Source: Karstenula rhodostoma CBS 690.94
Taxonomy: Eukaryota; Ascomycota; Dothideomycetes; Pleosporales; Didymosphaeriaceae
Length of the DNA stretch: 64,000 nucleotides
NCBI GenBank assembly: GCA_010093485.1
Contig: MU001510.1
Location: 1,005,791-1,069,790 of the forward strand
Direction of reading: 5' to 3'
Shown: piece by piece, positions 46,523 to 56,627 of the stretch
Layout of the letters: each line of letters begins with the position of its first letter
How positions within the stretch are numbered: the stretch's first letter is position 1
Translations under genes and position numbers: made by a program
The notes under the pieces: generated by a model
Told to the model about the DNA's origin: nothing
Seen by the model: the letters and a program-made list of their open reading frames with translations, nothing else
The model's database searches: none

Positions 46523-47590
46523 CTATACCTTCCCAGAAGATCCTGAACGAAGTACGTGATCATGTACACTCCGAGACTTGTGATGGTCGATCTGCAGCTC
46601 GTCGAGCTGCATAAACCCAACGACATCGTCGCTACCGTTTGACCCGAACCCGCGATTTGCAGGCTTTGCATTCCTTCCACCTTGCACTAAAGTGCCCTTT
46701 GAGCTCACATTTTCGCTAAACATCGTGCCGAAGGTGCTTGTAATGACGTGAACGAGTCCGGTCTTTTCGAACAACCATTTGCAGACTAAACGAAGACGAG
46801 GCAGACATGCGCATATGAAATAAGCACTCGGTTCAATGACAGTCCAAGTCATGGTACTGCACGCCAGAAAGGTTGGGTCTGAAAATAGATCCGACTGGTA
46901 GAAAGTCGTGCATCGAACAATGGCGGTGGTAACGCCCCTGGTAGAGTGTCAGCGGACGGTCAACTCTAGGCATTTGACAGACACTTACAGGCCGCCCACC
47001 AGGAAGGTTATGAATATTCCAGTCTTCTTAAGTTTGTTCAATTGCAGTTTCCAGATCGTCGGGATTGGGATTATCAGAATGAACACATCAGTAATGATGC
47101 TAGGAATACTTATCCAACGGTAACCAGCCAAGATGTCTCCACAAGTCCCGTTGATGGTCTTGTTCCATTTGAATGCATACGGTCTGCATAGGGCCAACGC
47201 AAGGATCAGGCCTGATATAAAGAACATAACCAGTACTCCAATGATTATCCAAGCCAGCGCTCGTGTGATACGGCCGAGGAAAATCCTCAAATAGAGCGTG
47301 ACGAGCGCAATCTTTGGAAAAGTTATGGAGGCCATGTATATAATTTCGACACCGGTCTGTAGTTGAAGGTATCTCGTAACCCTAACCCCAACCCGGGCAT
47401 AGGGAAGATAAAGTTCCACTGAGCCTGGCTGACGCGCCATATGCGTGGAGATGATGAAAAGAATAAATACGATTGTATCAACAATAATGAACGTGATCGA
47501 GGTGTTGTAAAGAGAACGAGCGCTCGGATTCACTTCCATGAGGTAATCCTGCGGTAACGCCATGAGTTCTTCTGGTGTCATACTAGCCAT
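46523..47590 (-). CDS. Rhodopsin-domain seven-helix membrane protein
   Basis: Two exons, 47590-46989 and 46937-46523, with a 51 bp intron, give 338 residues from the ATG at 47590 (a second ATG follows three codons later). Seven hydrophobic helices are visible, beginning ITFIIVDTIVFILFIIST and including WIIIGVLVMFFISGLILALA. The fungal rhodopsin domain is marked by FPKIALVTLYLRIF, the CRPYAFKWN...GTCGD pair of cysteines, SIPSIITDVFILIIPIPTIW and the splice-spanning FLVGGLGVTTAIVR, then WTVIEPSAYFICACLPRLR. Such proteins are abundant in Pezizomycotina, related in layout to PTH11-like receptors; ligands are mostly unknown. The C-terminal tail after the last helix is Gly/Ser-rich and presumably cytosolic. 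Confidence 0.88.
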
Positions 47591-48883
47591 GTCTGGCGAA
47601 GGAAAAATTCGGCTTAGTATCGGGAATGAGCTAGCAAAGAGTTGGGGTAAATCCGAGGGCAAGGCGTGATTGTGGGATGACGAACGGAAGGCGCCGATGA
47701 TATGCTTCAGGTGGGTCGCGGGAATTAGCAGAGATGTCGGGTTTCAGGCAATTCATGCAGTCAGACCTATGTACGGCGTTCATTAGAACATGAGCCTTCT
47801 CCCCACATCCTACATTTCCCTCTTGAACCTTGAGTTCACCGTTGCTGTAACACAACTGGGATCGTTGATAGGAAAGTCAGCTCTTCGTTGTCCTATGAGG
47901 TTGCTGTTTTTGTGCTGTCTGCTTGCCACAATCATGGAAGGCATTTTTCAGTAGCACAGAATAAATTATCGGGGTTTGACTACCTCGGCGCGGGCGTGTT
48001 ATGGAGCGTATGCAGATTCTTTGCAAGACATCAATTAGTCCATATCCAGAGGATAAATGGATCCTTGTAAGATCTCTCATGGATTGATTTTTGAGGACTG
48101 AGGTTACTTTAAAAATGCCTTCTTGATCAGTTCTAAGATGTGCGGGCGGCATGTCGCGGGCTGACACCCGAGTCGGCGTTAACCCTGTGGTCTAATATAT
48201 ACCACCCTGAATGCGTCATGTAACGGCGAGCGAAAATGAAAAGTCACACAAAACGGTATTGAATGATGTCCAATCGTTTGAGAAGGGTAAGCAAACGGTC
48301 CTGACTCTCGGGTGCGGCGCGACTATAACCAAGGAAAGTTTATTACTACAGGCGTTGCGCCGGGCGCACCACTGCGGCGGGCCGGACGTGGGCTCCACTC
48401 TGAGTTCTAACTAAGACAAAAGGTATGCACCGTCGTGGCGGAGGTCGACGAAGCACTGCGTTCCTTTTACCACTGGGCCAGCAACCCCGCTCCTGAATAT
48501 TTACCGTGATTGAAGTGAAGGAGCATCAGCCACCCACTAAGCGGGTGGACCTCTACACCACCAGAGTCGTCTTAGTTGCCTCAGTTGCATACGGTTCGTA
48601 AGTCCGCGATGCTGCAGCACGTCCCACCCTTGTTAATATAACCGGTTGACTGGAATTTATCGTCGTATTGACTTAGAGTAACATGTTCCGTCTAGAGCCA
48701 GCCCGTATGCGAGACTTGCATCACGTAATGAACGATTCAGATCTTTCCCGTTCGTCTAGTAGGCATCGCTGGCGAATTGTATTCTGTGTGCAGGTACTCT
48801 GTATTTGTGGAGCCATATTGCCACCCCCCTTCCCGGACACTCCCGACGGCGGCGGATGCTGTTCAGGTAGCAACTGTTGAAGC
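47591..48883. other. Intergenic, nothing recognised
   Basis: The region between the rhodopsin-domain gene and the end of the serine hydrolase gene has only short frames. A GC-rich patch lies at about 48350-48395. No RNA gene or repeat is recognised. Confidence 0.45.
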
Positions 48884-50501
48884 CTACAACCTTGGATGTA
48901 GACTCCCATTCGTCTTCGAAAACGTTTCCGGTTTGCTGCCAGGTGTGATATCATGATGCCAAGTGAAACTCAAGACCTTTCCCTCGCCACAACTGAACGT
49001 GAAGATGCGTGACTTGAGAGAGGTGAACGGCCACATGCTTTGTGACAGCTCCAGATCTCTGTTTGGCGGTAAGCAGAACGTGTCTCCACCCCATGGTTCC
49101 AGTATGTAATTTGTGAGGTGCGATCCTTTAGCAGAAATCCGCAGCTGGTTATCGCCGTGAACATGGACCGCATAGCACATGATATTTGTATCGTTCCAGT
49201 AGTCCCCTTCGTATTCCTTCAGTGGGCATGATGTTGGCGTTTCAGTCCTCTTTTGTCGGAGGCCTGATTTGTAAGAGTCGTAAACGAGCATGTTTGCGTT
49301 CTTCACTGACTTGGCTAGCTTAATATAGTCGGGCGGATCGTTCTCTTCGAGGACGGCCCCGAGCAGGAGTTGCCCGATCATTTCGGTTATGTCGACAAGT
49401 GGTAGCGAGTTGACTAAAACGAAGATCGCAGATTGAGATTTTGGATCCAATAACATGAATCCGTTGTAGCCTGTGAAAGTCGCCACTTGATGAAATATTT
49501 CCCGACTGCCATGTGCAATCCCAAAAGACTGGTTGTTTGTTTTGTTCATGAGTATGGAGTTATAGCTTGCGAAAGACAAGTTCCCAGGAAGTAGTGTTCT
49601 GTAAGCTCCGAGACAATAGCCTTGTTTGTCTGGCGACACGTTGCCAACGCCGATGTGGGGAGAGAATAGTTGGCGAGCATATTTGAACGGTGAGACGGTG
49701 GTAAAATCGACTTGATTTTTTTATCTGGTGGTCGTACGCATGCAGCAGCGATTGATACATTGCCAGAAGCTCTCTGGTAGAGCTGCGGGCACCAACAGCG
49801 CCACCGAAGCCAGTTTCATCGGACCAACCACGGTACTCGGACCAGGGAAACTCATGAGCAACGCCATCAAGACCAACCCAATGTTTGTAAACAACATTTT
49901 CGACTCCTGGAAGATTGGTCGTGCTGCGACTCATTCCAAGCGGCCAGAAGATGTATCTCTCCACACATTCACTGAACGGCAGGCTCGTTACTCGTTCTAT
50001 GGTGGAAGTGACTATGGCATATCCCCATGTAGAGTACACGAAAGTCTTCCTAAACTCGCCTATGGCTGGAATATGGCAAGCCGACTTCAGAATTTTCTCG
50101 GGACCAGGAAGGATATCTTCGAACATCGTACCCCAGAATGTGGCTTGTGCGGAAAGACCAGTTCGGTTGGCCAATAGGTCCCTCAAAGTCGCATGCTGTC
50201 CGACGGCGTCTTTTCTCTCTCCAAATTCCGGTAAGTAGTGTCGCACGGGCACGTCCCACTCTAATAGACCTTCCTTGACAAGATTGGAGACGACACCAGC
50301 GGTCATGAGCTTGGTCATAGAAGCGACATTGTAGAGTGTGTCATCTTTGGGAGGGGTTTCTCGCGAGGCTTGACGGCGTCCGAAATGGGCGGTATAAGCT
50401 GGAACCCCTTGATGCAACACACCGAGAGACAATCCAGGGGAGCCGCTGAGCTCAAAGAGCTCCTCAATGAGCGGGCGCAACTGTGCAAGACATGCTTCCA
50501 T
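48884..50501 (-). pseudogene. Serine beta-lactamase-like hydrolase with homopolymer frameshift
   Basis: The gene reads from the ATG at 50501 (MEACLAQLRPLIEELF) and needs one frame change to reach its stop at 48884; with it, the product is about 538 residues. The change falls in a run of seven A on the coding strand (T at 49716-49722): dropping one A gives the continuous DFTTVSPFKYARQLFSPHIG and joins the two halves. The serine motif is SMTKL (Ser-x-x-Lys). The second motif is YST, where the family usually has Tyr-x-Asn. The C-terminal half includes FHQVATFTGYNGFMLL. Fungal members of this fold are esterases or transacylases, sometimes in metabolite clusters; the substrate here is unknown. A run of seven A makes a sequencing error likely, so the gene may be intact. 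Confidence 0.75.
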
Positions 50502-51016
50502 AGTGAAGGAGGGGAAACGAGAGACTACAGGAATGCAGGATCTGCGTGAGCCCAAGGAGTTCTGGGGATTGTTCAGGAGAGACAGACGAGTACCATGAGC
50601 ATGTGCCGCTATCCTCTGGGTAAAGAGCCAAATAGGCCTGAGGGTGCGACAAAGGCTGCGCCTGCATGCCAAGGATGACACCTCCCACAGGTGTTGAGCA
50701 AACATCTCAGCTTGGCGCTGTTCCGAGACTGCGGTTGCGTGCGTACGGGCATGCATGTGAGTGGCAACGCTAGTCGTGCATGTACGTCTAATCCTGCATT
50801 CAATAGCACAGACCAGCAAGAACACGGCTACCTCAGCCTTCTGCAGCAACAATATGGGCCGATCATTGATGCTGTCTTCCCTTCCTCCCGGTAAATCTAG
50901 CTGAGCTCGTGTACCGATTCCCGAACTCGATTATTAAAAATTTCATGCATTTTAACCGTCGACATTCCCAGAACCCTATGATCAACAAAGTGCTATCATA
51001 CTCTTGCATCATTATT
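50502..51016. other. Divergent intergenic region
   Basis: This is the promoter region between the serine hydrolase and the P450 relic, which point away from each other. No further feature is seen. Confidence 0.5.
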
Positions 51017-52784
51017 ATGTCCACTATCTCAGACCTTTCACTGGGGGCGTGGGTCGTTTTCGCGACCACACTCGCTGTCACTGCCGTATGTCCACTCGCC
51101 GTCAGTATCGCCTTAACTGACAATTAGAGGTCACCGCACAAATTGTCTACAACGCCATTTTACATCCCTTGTCCGATGTATCTAGGCCGTTCCTGACAAG
51201 TGTCTCTGGCGTACCTTCTTGGTACTATGCCACACGAGGCGATCGACACATTTGGCTTTGGCAGCTTTTTCAAATATATGTTATCACCTCTACTACAATT
51301 GTTTTTCTATGACCGAAGCTCAATGATATCAGGTTCTAGAGTCCGCATCACTCCAAATACGGTCATATTCCGAGGCCCCGCAGCATACCGAGATATCTAT
51401 AATGCGAAGGCGAACGTCCAAAAGGGCCCCTTTTACGAGGCATGGCAAAAGGACAAGAAGGGTATCAACACGTTCTCCACGAGAGACAGGAAGGAGCACG
51501 CAAAACGCCGCAAGATGCTGAACCAGTCATTTACGGAGAAGTCTCTTCGTGCCGCACAGCCTTTCATAATCAAGCATGTTGACCGGTGGAATGATTTGCG
51601 GACAGAGGAAGACGTCGGTGAGGACCAATGGTCGGAAGTGATGAACTTTGCAGAAGTTTCGGATAAGCTGGTCTTTGACATCATAGGAGGAGACCTTTGC
51701 TTTGGTACTTCATTCGACATCAAGGAGCCCGAAGACAACCCTATCAAGGCTATCCCACATGCTGTAGTACAATACATGCAATTCCTCTATCCGGTACCAT
51801 ATCGTTCCTTCTCGAGATATTTAGTCACTGATACTGAAAGTTTAGCTTACTCGCTCACCTATGCTTGAGTTGGTCCTTTGGCTCAAACCCCGCGGTCTGG
51901 ACAGCTTTCTAAAAGCCATGACTCCACCACATATCAAAACCTATGTTGACTTCGTAGACGATTGTGTCGCTAAGCGCCTCGATTTGTATGGTTCCCAGAA
52001 AAACAAGCCCGAAGACGAGCAGCGACAGGACATATTTTGGTTCTTGTGCGACGCCAAAAATGAAGACGGTGGCCGCGCATACAGCGCTAGTGAGCTTCAC
52101 GCTAAAGCAAACATGCTCATTGTGGGCGGAACTAATACCACGTCGGTCACTATCGCGGCCATCATGTTCTACATCACTCGCAACCCAGTTCAGTACAACA
52201 AACTTGTTCACGAAATTCAGTCTAAGTTCTCTTCCCCCAAACAAATCGTCCATGGACCAAAGCTTATATCATGCACGTATCTTCGAGCGTGTATTAATAA
52301 GTCTATACACCTAAGTCCAAGCGGACCTAGCGAGCTACCGCGCCAAGTCCTCCAAGACGGTGCTATAATTAACGGACACTATTACCCCGAAGGCACGGTA
52401 GTCGGAGTCTCTAGCTAGGCAACAGGCCATAATGACGAGTTTTACGGCGACTCTGAAGTCTTCAGACCAGACCGCTGGATCCCCGACGAGAGTAACGGCA
52501 TCCCTCAAGAGGATGTCAACATCCTTCGCAGTAATTTTCATCCATTTGCTCAGGGATCTGGATCCTGCCCAGAAAATAATATTGCGAGCGTAGAGTTGTT
52601 GATCACGATCGCCCGAACTCTGCATCGCTTTGACGTCAGAAGGCCTCCGGAAGATGAAAATGGCGTAGGGGAAGGGGTACCGACTGCTGGTTGGGGTATG
52701 CGTAAAAGGAATATCTTCCAACTGAAAGATGCGTACATATCGGTCAGGGATAGACCGATGATACAGTTCAGGAAATGTGCTTAG
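51017..52784 (+). pseudogene. Cytochrome P450 relic
   Basis: A P450 gene is traceable as exons 51017-51085, 51130-51279, about 51332-51793 and 51846-52784. It has a membrane anchor, WLWQLFQIY, the RVRITPNTVIFRGP strand, the C-helix region FSTRDRKEHAKRRKMLNQSF, LVLWLKPRGLD, and the late EVFRPDRW. It is not functional as read. The I-helix acid is Asn (GGTNTTS, AAT at 52134). The K-helix Glu-x-x-Arg is Lys-x-x-His (52299-52310). An in-frame TAG stands at 52416-52418. The haem loop is FAQGSGSCPE: the Cys (52566) is kept but the Arg and the following Gly are lost. The donor of the second intron also lacks one G. Three of the changes are G-to-A after T, the RIP context on this strand. Confidence 0.85.
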
Positions 52785-54704
52785 CTGTTCCCTTAGATGA
52801 TCACGGGAGTAGATGTCGTGTCGAGGGATGAAGTGGGGCTCAGTCGACACCCAAACGTTGCTATCAACTATTCGCATTTCGGCCTTTCTAGGCGACCTAT
52901 TACAGTGACACTGCTGCAAGTCTTTGCTCCTAAAGTTTTGCGCGTAGCGGGAGAATTGTGCTTGATCGATAAATAGCGCACGATCTGCAACACAGTTTCC
53001 TCACACCAAAGTTGCAGCGAAAGCGATTGCTATCCAGTTCCTTTTAAGGCACAGTAAATGGCGAATACATCCTCGTGATAGCATGAGAGTCAGACTTGAC
53101 AGCAGAGTGCATATGGTTGCATGGCACTCATATGAAAGACAGGATGCGACGAGATCCAAACACCAAGTTTCACCCGTGGTTTTGCTTGGGTTGCTAGGAA
53201 GACTAGGCGAGACTTGGAGATGGAATGGCATCGTGGGTTGCTGGTGTAGATAGTTCTGTTCGCTTTGCATTGCGTCTTGGTTGAAGGAACGCTCGTAATC
53301 GCAGTCATAACTGTGGACATCTGGCATGGGTCCGAATTAATCCAAGCGCATAGTGAATTGCGGCACCTATGCCTAAAAGTTTTAGTAGCGATTTTGACTT
53401 TCGCACGTATAAAAGACATACTGTACTCAACGTCGCTCCGCTTCGTCATCTGGATGTGAACCTTGACGCCTCAGGCTCATGGGTGCGGATGCACGCTCAG
53501 AATGAATGGCCTGATATTTTGACTAATGGCATGATTTGACCGAGGCACATGAGACCAATTTTCAAAAGTATCTAAATGTCCAATGCCGAAACCTGCGTCC
53601 CAACCTAAGTCACCACAAACGGGAAAATTGGGGACATTCAGGGTGATCAGACTAGAGAGAACTAGGATTCCCACCCGCTCAGCCATATATAAGTGTGTCG
53701 AGTTCGTGAGAATCGGCCAATCCCCGCTGTTGTATGTTTTTGCAGGTAAATGCTCTGTAAACTTTCGCTGCTGTGGGACTTCATCATGTAATATCCCGCT
53801 TCCCATAGACTCTAACCTGTCCTATGCACGCACTATTTTAGTTTGAAGGTCTAAAAACTTAGCAAGTTCTAGGATCTATGCTATTGTATGTTTTTGCGAA
53901 GACTTCTCAATGGTGTGGTGTCGGTCTCTAAGGTGCTAACGAAATAGTGGGTAGGCTTTTTGCTACTTTCACTCAAAACATAAGATCCCATGTCTATGTC
54001 CATGTTTGTTTATCACTTTACGGGACACTACTTTGTAGTTCGAGTCAACAATCAGAAAAGCACAAAACATAAGATTAGACTTTTGCGAGCAAACTAGAAC
54101 TGTTCCCCGGCTCGTAAAACCGTTAAAGCAGCGACTGCATACCCATCTACTCCACACGCTAGGGTAGACTGGATCACTGGCGCAAAGAGAGGACTGTGGT
54201 TTCTGCGACGTTAGGGGGAGAATTGAATTCTTGATGTTCAACCTGGAAAACTTTGCAATATATGAGCTGAGTATAGTATAGATTATCTTAGATGCATAAC
54301 TTTGATTAATATTGGTTTGGGCTTACAGCGCCTGGAGACGCGCTGTTATACTACGTAAGGAGTTAGCGTAAAGCGCGATGCAGGATATATCGAATGGTTA
54401 TTGCTAGGCACTAGCGTTATCTTTCATGTTTAATACTACTATTATACTCCTGAGTATGTCAGTTTCTAGGTATGGCGTGCACACTTATATGGAGAAGGTT
54501 GGAATGAATAGATGGAAATAATGCCTCTATCGGACGAACCACCGACAACCAATCCACTAATTAGAAAATATAGACATGAATAGAGAAGTTTGCACTCAAC
54601 ACAAAGAACCACTAATGGCCAAGGCAGATGAAACAAGAATATGTGTATGAACAATCGTCGACAAGACCCTGGAAGAATAGACAATGAAATCCAAGTCAGA
54701 CATC
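52785..54704. other. Gene-poor region next to P450 relic
   Basis: Nearly 2 kb without a convincing gene. It is moderately AT-rich, most so at 53830-54600. A short inverted repeat (CAGCGC/GCGCTG) lies near 54327-54344. It may contain decayed sequence, but no family can be read. Confidence 0.45.
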
Positions 54705-55976
54705 CTAAGCCGTCGCTCCGGTAAGGGTGAGCGTGTAGTCGAGGCCCTTGCTAACGGTGCTCGGGATGTTGAACGGGTCATACACAATGAGTGCGGGCGT
54801 GTTCGCAACAACCACCATTGCCTCCTCGTTGCTCGACACGGAAGCCGAAGCGGATCCGCTCGCGAAGTCGACATATCTCGTAGCACCCGTGCTGGTGTTC
54901 CGAATCGACAACGTCGCAGTGTATGAGCCGCTAGTCGTAATCTTCGCCGTAACGGTAACAGTGCCAGACTTCTTTAGAGGGATAATGTTCGCGCCCATAT
55001 AACGAGGCTGGCGCGCGCTCTTGGCCTTATACACACCGCTACCTTGGGAATCGAGGTTGGCGTAGTTTAGCGAGTTTCGTTGCGCAAGGAAGACAGACTG
55101 CGCGGTTGGGTGGCCGATGTCTGCGAAGGCCATGCGGGCCCAGTAGCGTCCGACGACTTTCTGGATGGTACCACTCTTCAACAGGCGAGCGTACGTGTGC
55201 AGTGGTGTCTCGTTGCTGTTCTTGCTGTACTGGGCGAAACCCTGGTATACAGTGCTTTGCCCCAGGCCAGAGAAGCTGTCCGGGTTGTATGTAAGGTAGG
55301 ACAGGAAGGGCCACTGCTCGTAGTAGTTTGCGGCGCCGTCGACGAGGACAAGATATGATTCTCCGATGACGGTGGCGAGATTGATCTCCGTTGCGCTTGT
55401 AGATTGTCCGTATTTTGAGCGTGCGCTCGCGCAGATCGGCGACGTCTTGTAGGTATCGGCCACCCAATTTGCGACAGTCTCCCACCAAGCTCCAGTGTTT
55501 CCTTGGTCCACCCACGTCTTCGCAGCGTAAGTCAAGCCGTGGCCGTACTCGTGCACAGTGACGCTGGGGTTGGTGAGGTACGAGTTGACGATCTCGAGCC
55601 AAGACATGCCGGCATCAGAGTGCATGACACCAGCTGCATTGCCACTCAGTGAACTGACGGAGTAAGCGTTCACTTTTGTGTAGGGGCCGGTATCAGATGC
55701 GTCATCGAAAGACAAGCCAGAAGAACGCCATCCTAGAGTATCGACAAAGCAGGAATAGGCTGCCTCGAGCATATTGGCGGCATTGGTTCCTGTCGTTCCG
55801 GTCGCTCCGTATACACGGAAGTGTGGAGAGTCGATATAGGAGCTACCCCCCGGGCCAATGTTCGGGTTTGCCGTGAACGTTGCAGGAGGTACTGCCGCGG
55901 CCTGAACTGGTGTGCCCGCAGGAGCTGCCGTAGCAACGGCCTGGAAAAAAGAAAGAGCCAAGGCTTGTTTGAACAT
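54705..55976 (-). CDS. Secreted HExxH protein (DUF6055-like)
   Basis: Intronless gene of 423 residues. The N-terminus MFKQALALSFFQAVATAAPA is a signal peptide with a likely cleavage after Ala-Ala-Pro-Ala, followed by a short propeptide-like part. The central domain has VTVHEYGHGLTYAAKTW, a complete His-Glu-x-x-His, with WWETVANWVADTY 22 residues on from the second His, where a gluzincin-type third zinc ligand (Glu) would be expected. Aromatic stretches such as EQWPFLSYLTYNPDSF follow. The C-terminal 110 residues are beta-rich, with IIPLKKSGTVTVTAKITTSG, and resemble a carbohydrate- or surface-binding beta-sandwich. I infer a secreted zinc metallopeptidase-like enzyme; activity is not established for such proteins as far as I know. 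Confidence 0.75.
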   Translation of the reverse strand: MFKQALALSFFQAVATAAPAGTPVQAAAVPPATFTANPNIGPGGSSYIDSPHFRVYGATGTTGTNAANMLEAAYSCFVDTLGWRSSGLSFDDASDTGPYTKVNAYSVSSLSGNAAGVMHSDAGMSWLEIVNSYLTNPSVTVHEYGHGLTYAAKTWVDQGNTGAWWETVANWVADTYKTSPICASARSKYGQSTSATEINLATVIGESYLVLVDGAANYYEQWPFLSYLTYNPDSFSGLGQSTVYQGFAQYSKNSNETPLHTYARLLKSGTIQKVVGRYWARMAFADIGHPTAQSVFLAQRNSLNYANLDSQGSGVYKAKSARQPRYMGANIIPLKKSGTVTVTAKITTSGSYTATLSIRNTSTGATRYVDFASGSASASVSSNEEAMVVVANTPALIVYDPFNIPSTVSKGLDYTLTLTGATA

Positions 55977-56390
55977 CGTTTGCGACCTGCGTTACTTGCT
56001 TGAGAATCAAAAAAAGAATGAAGGAGGTTCTATGGAAGATATGCGCCGTGCCCTCATCCTGAAAGGCCGACTGCTTCTTCAAATACTCCATCGGGAGGAG
56101 CCCAGGATCCCCCTCCCCTAGCGCGGGCCATATCAATCTTGCCGAGATTAAATAAGGACGCTCTAAAAGCCATGTTTTAAATCGAGGGAGCTTGTATAAT
56201 ATAAAGTAAACGAGGCTAAGGTAGGTTAAGGACAGCTAGCACTTATCCAGTAAAAGGTAAGACGTTTTAGGCAGCCGGCGAGAAACACTTAGTGGCTAGA
56301 GAGGTGTATTGGACGGGATTTCTGGGGCGCAGTAGAGTAAATGAGATTTCGGAAAATTAAAGGAGCGCGGGGCACGGATAAAAGTGGAAT
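55977..56390. other. Intergenic, TA-step-rich
   Basis: This lies upstream of the secreted HExxH protein. From about 56140 the sequence is rich in TTA/TAA and GG-TTA words and may be a decayed repeat. No gene is seen. Confidence 0.45.
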
Positions 56391-56393
56391 GTT

Positions 56394-56627
56394 TCAGGTG
56401 CGGTGTAGCTTATTTAGGTATAGGGGATACGCTAATGGATATATAGTATACTCTAAGCTATTCGCTTCTTCGTCTGAAACCCATTCGATGCTATAGACCA
56501 TCTCTGAGTTGTCTTCATTTGCCTCTGACGTCGATCCTGTGGTGTGCTCGATGTAAAGTTCCAGCCCCCTCGCAGTGTGAAACTGTCGTTCGCGCGCGAT
56601 ACCAATACTGCTGAGCTGTGGCACTCC
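56394..56627 (-). pseudogene. In-frame continuation after the TAG of the deaminase-like gene
   Basis: Right after the TAG the same frame stays open for 77 codons to the stop at 56394. The text reads LSSIGIARERQF, LELYIEHTTG, then MVYSIEWVSDEEANSLEYTI. A beta strand followed by a segment of the type WLSDEEA is what I would expect at the C-terminus of proteins of this family. It is therefore probably the cut-off tail of the gene upstream. CAG to TAG, a C-to-T change before A, would explain the stop. Confidence 0.5.

Noticed and set aside
51780..51870. Frameshift in the P450 relic at the LYP...LVLWLKPRG junction
   Set aside because: It is an ordinary 52 bp intron (51794-51845) with a GTACC donor, a CTGAT branch-like site and a TTTAG acceptor; joining restores FLYPLTRSPMLELVLW in frame.
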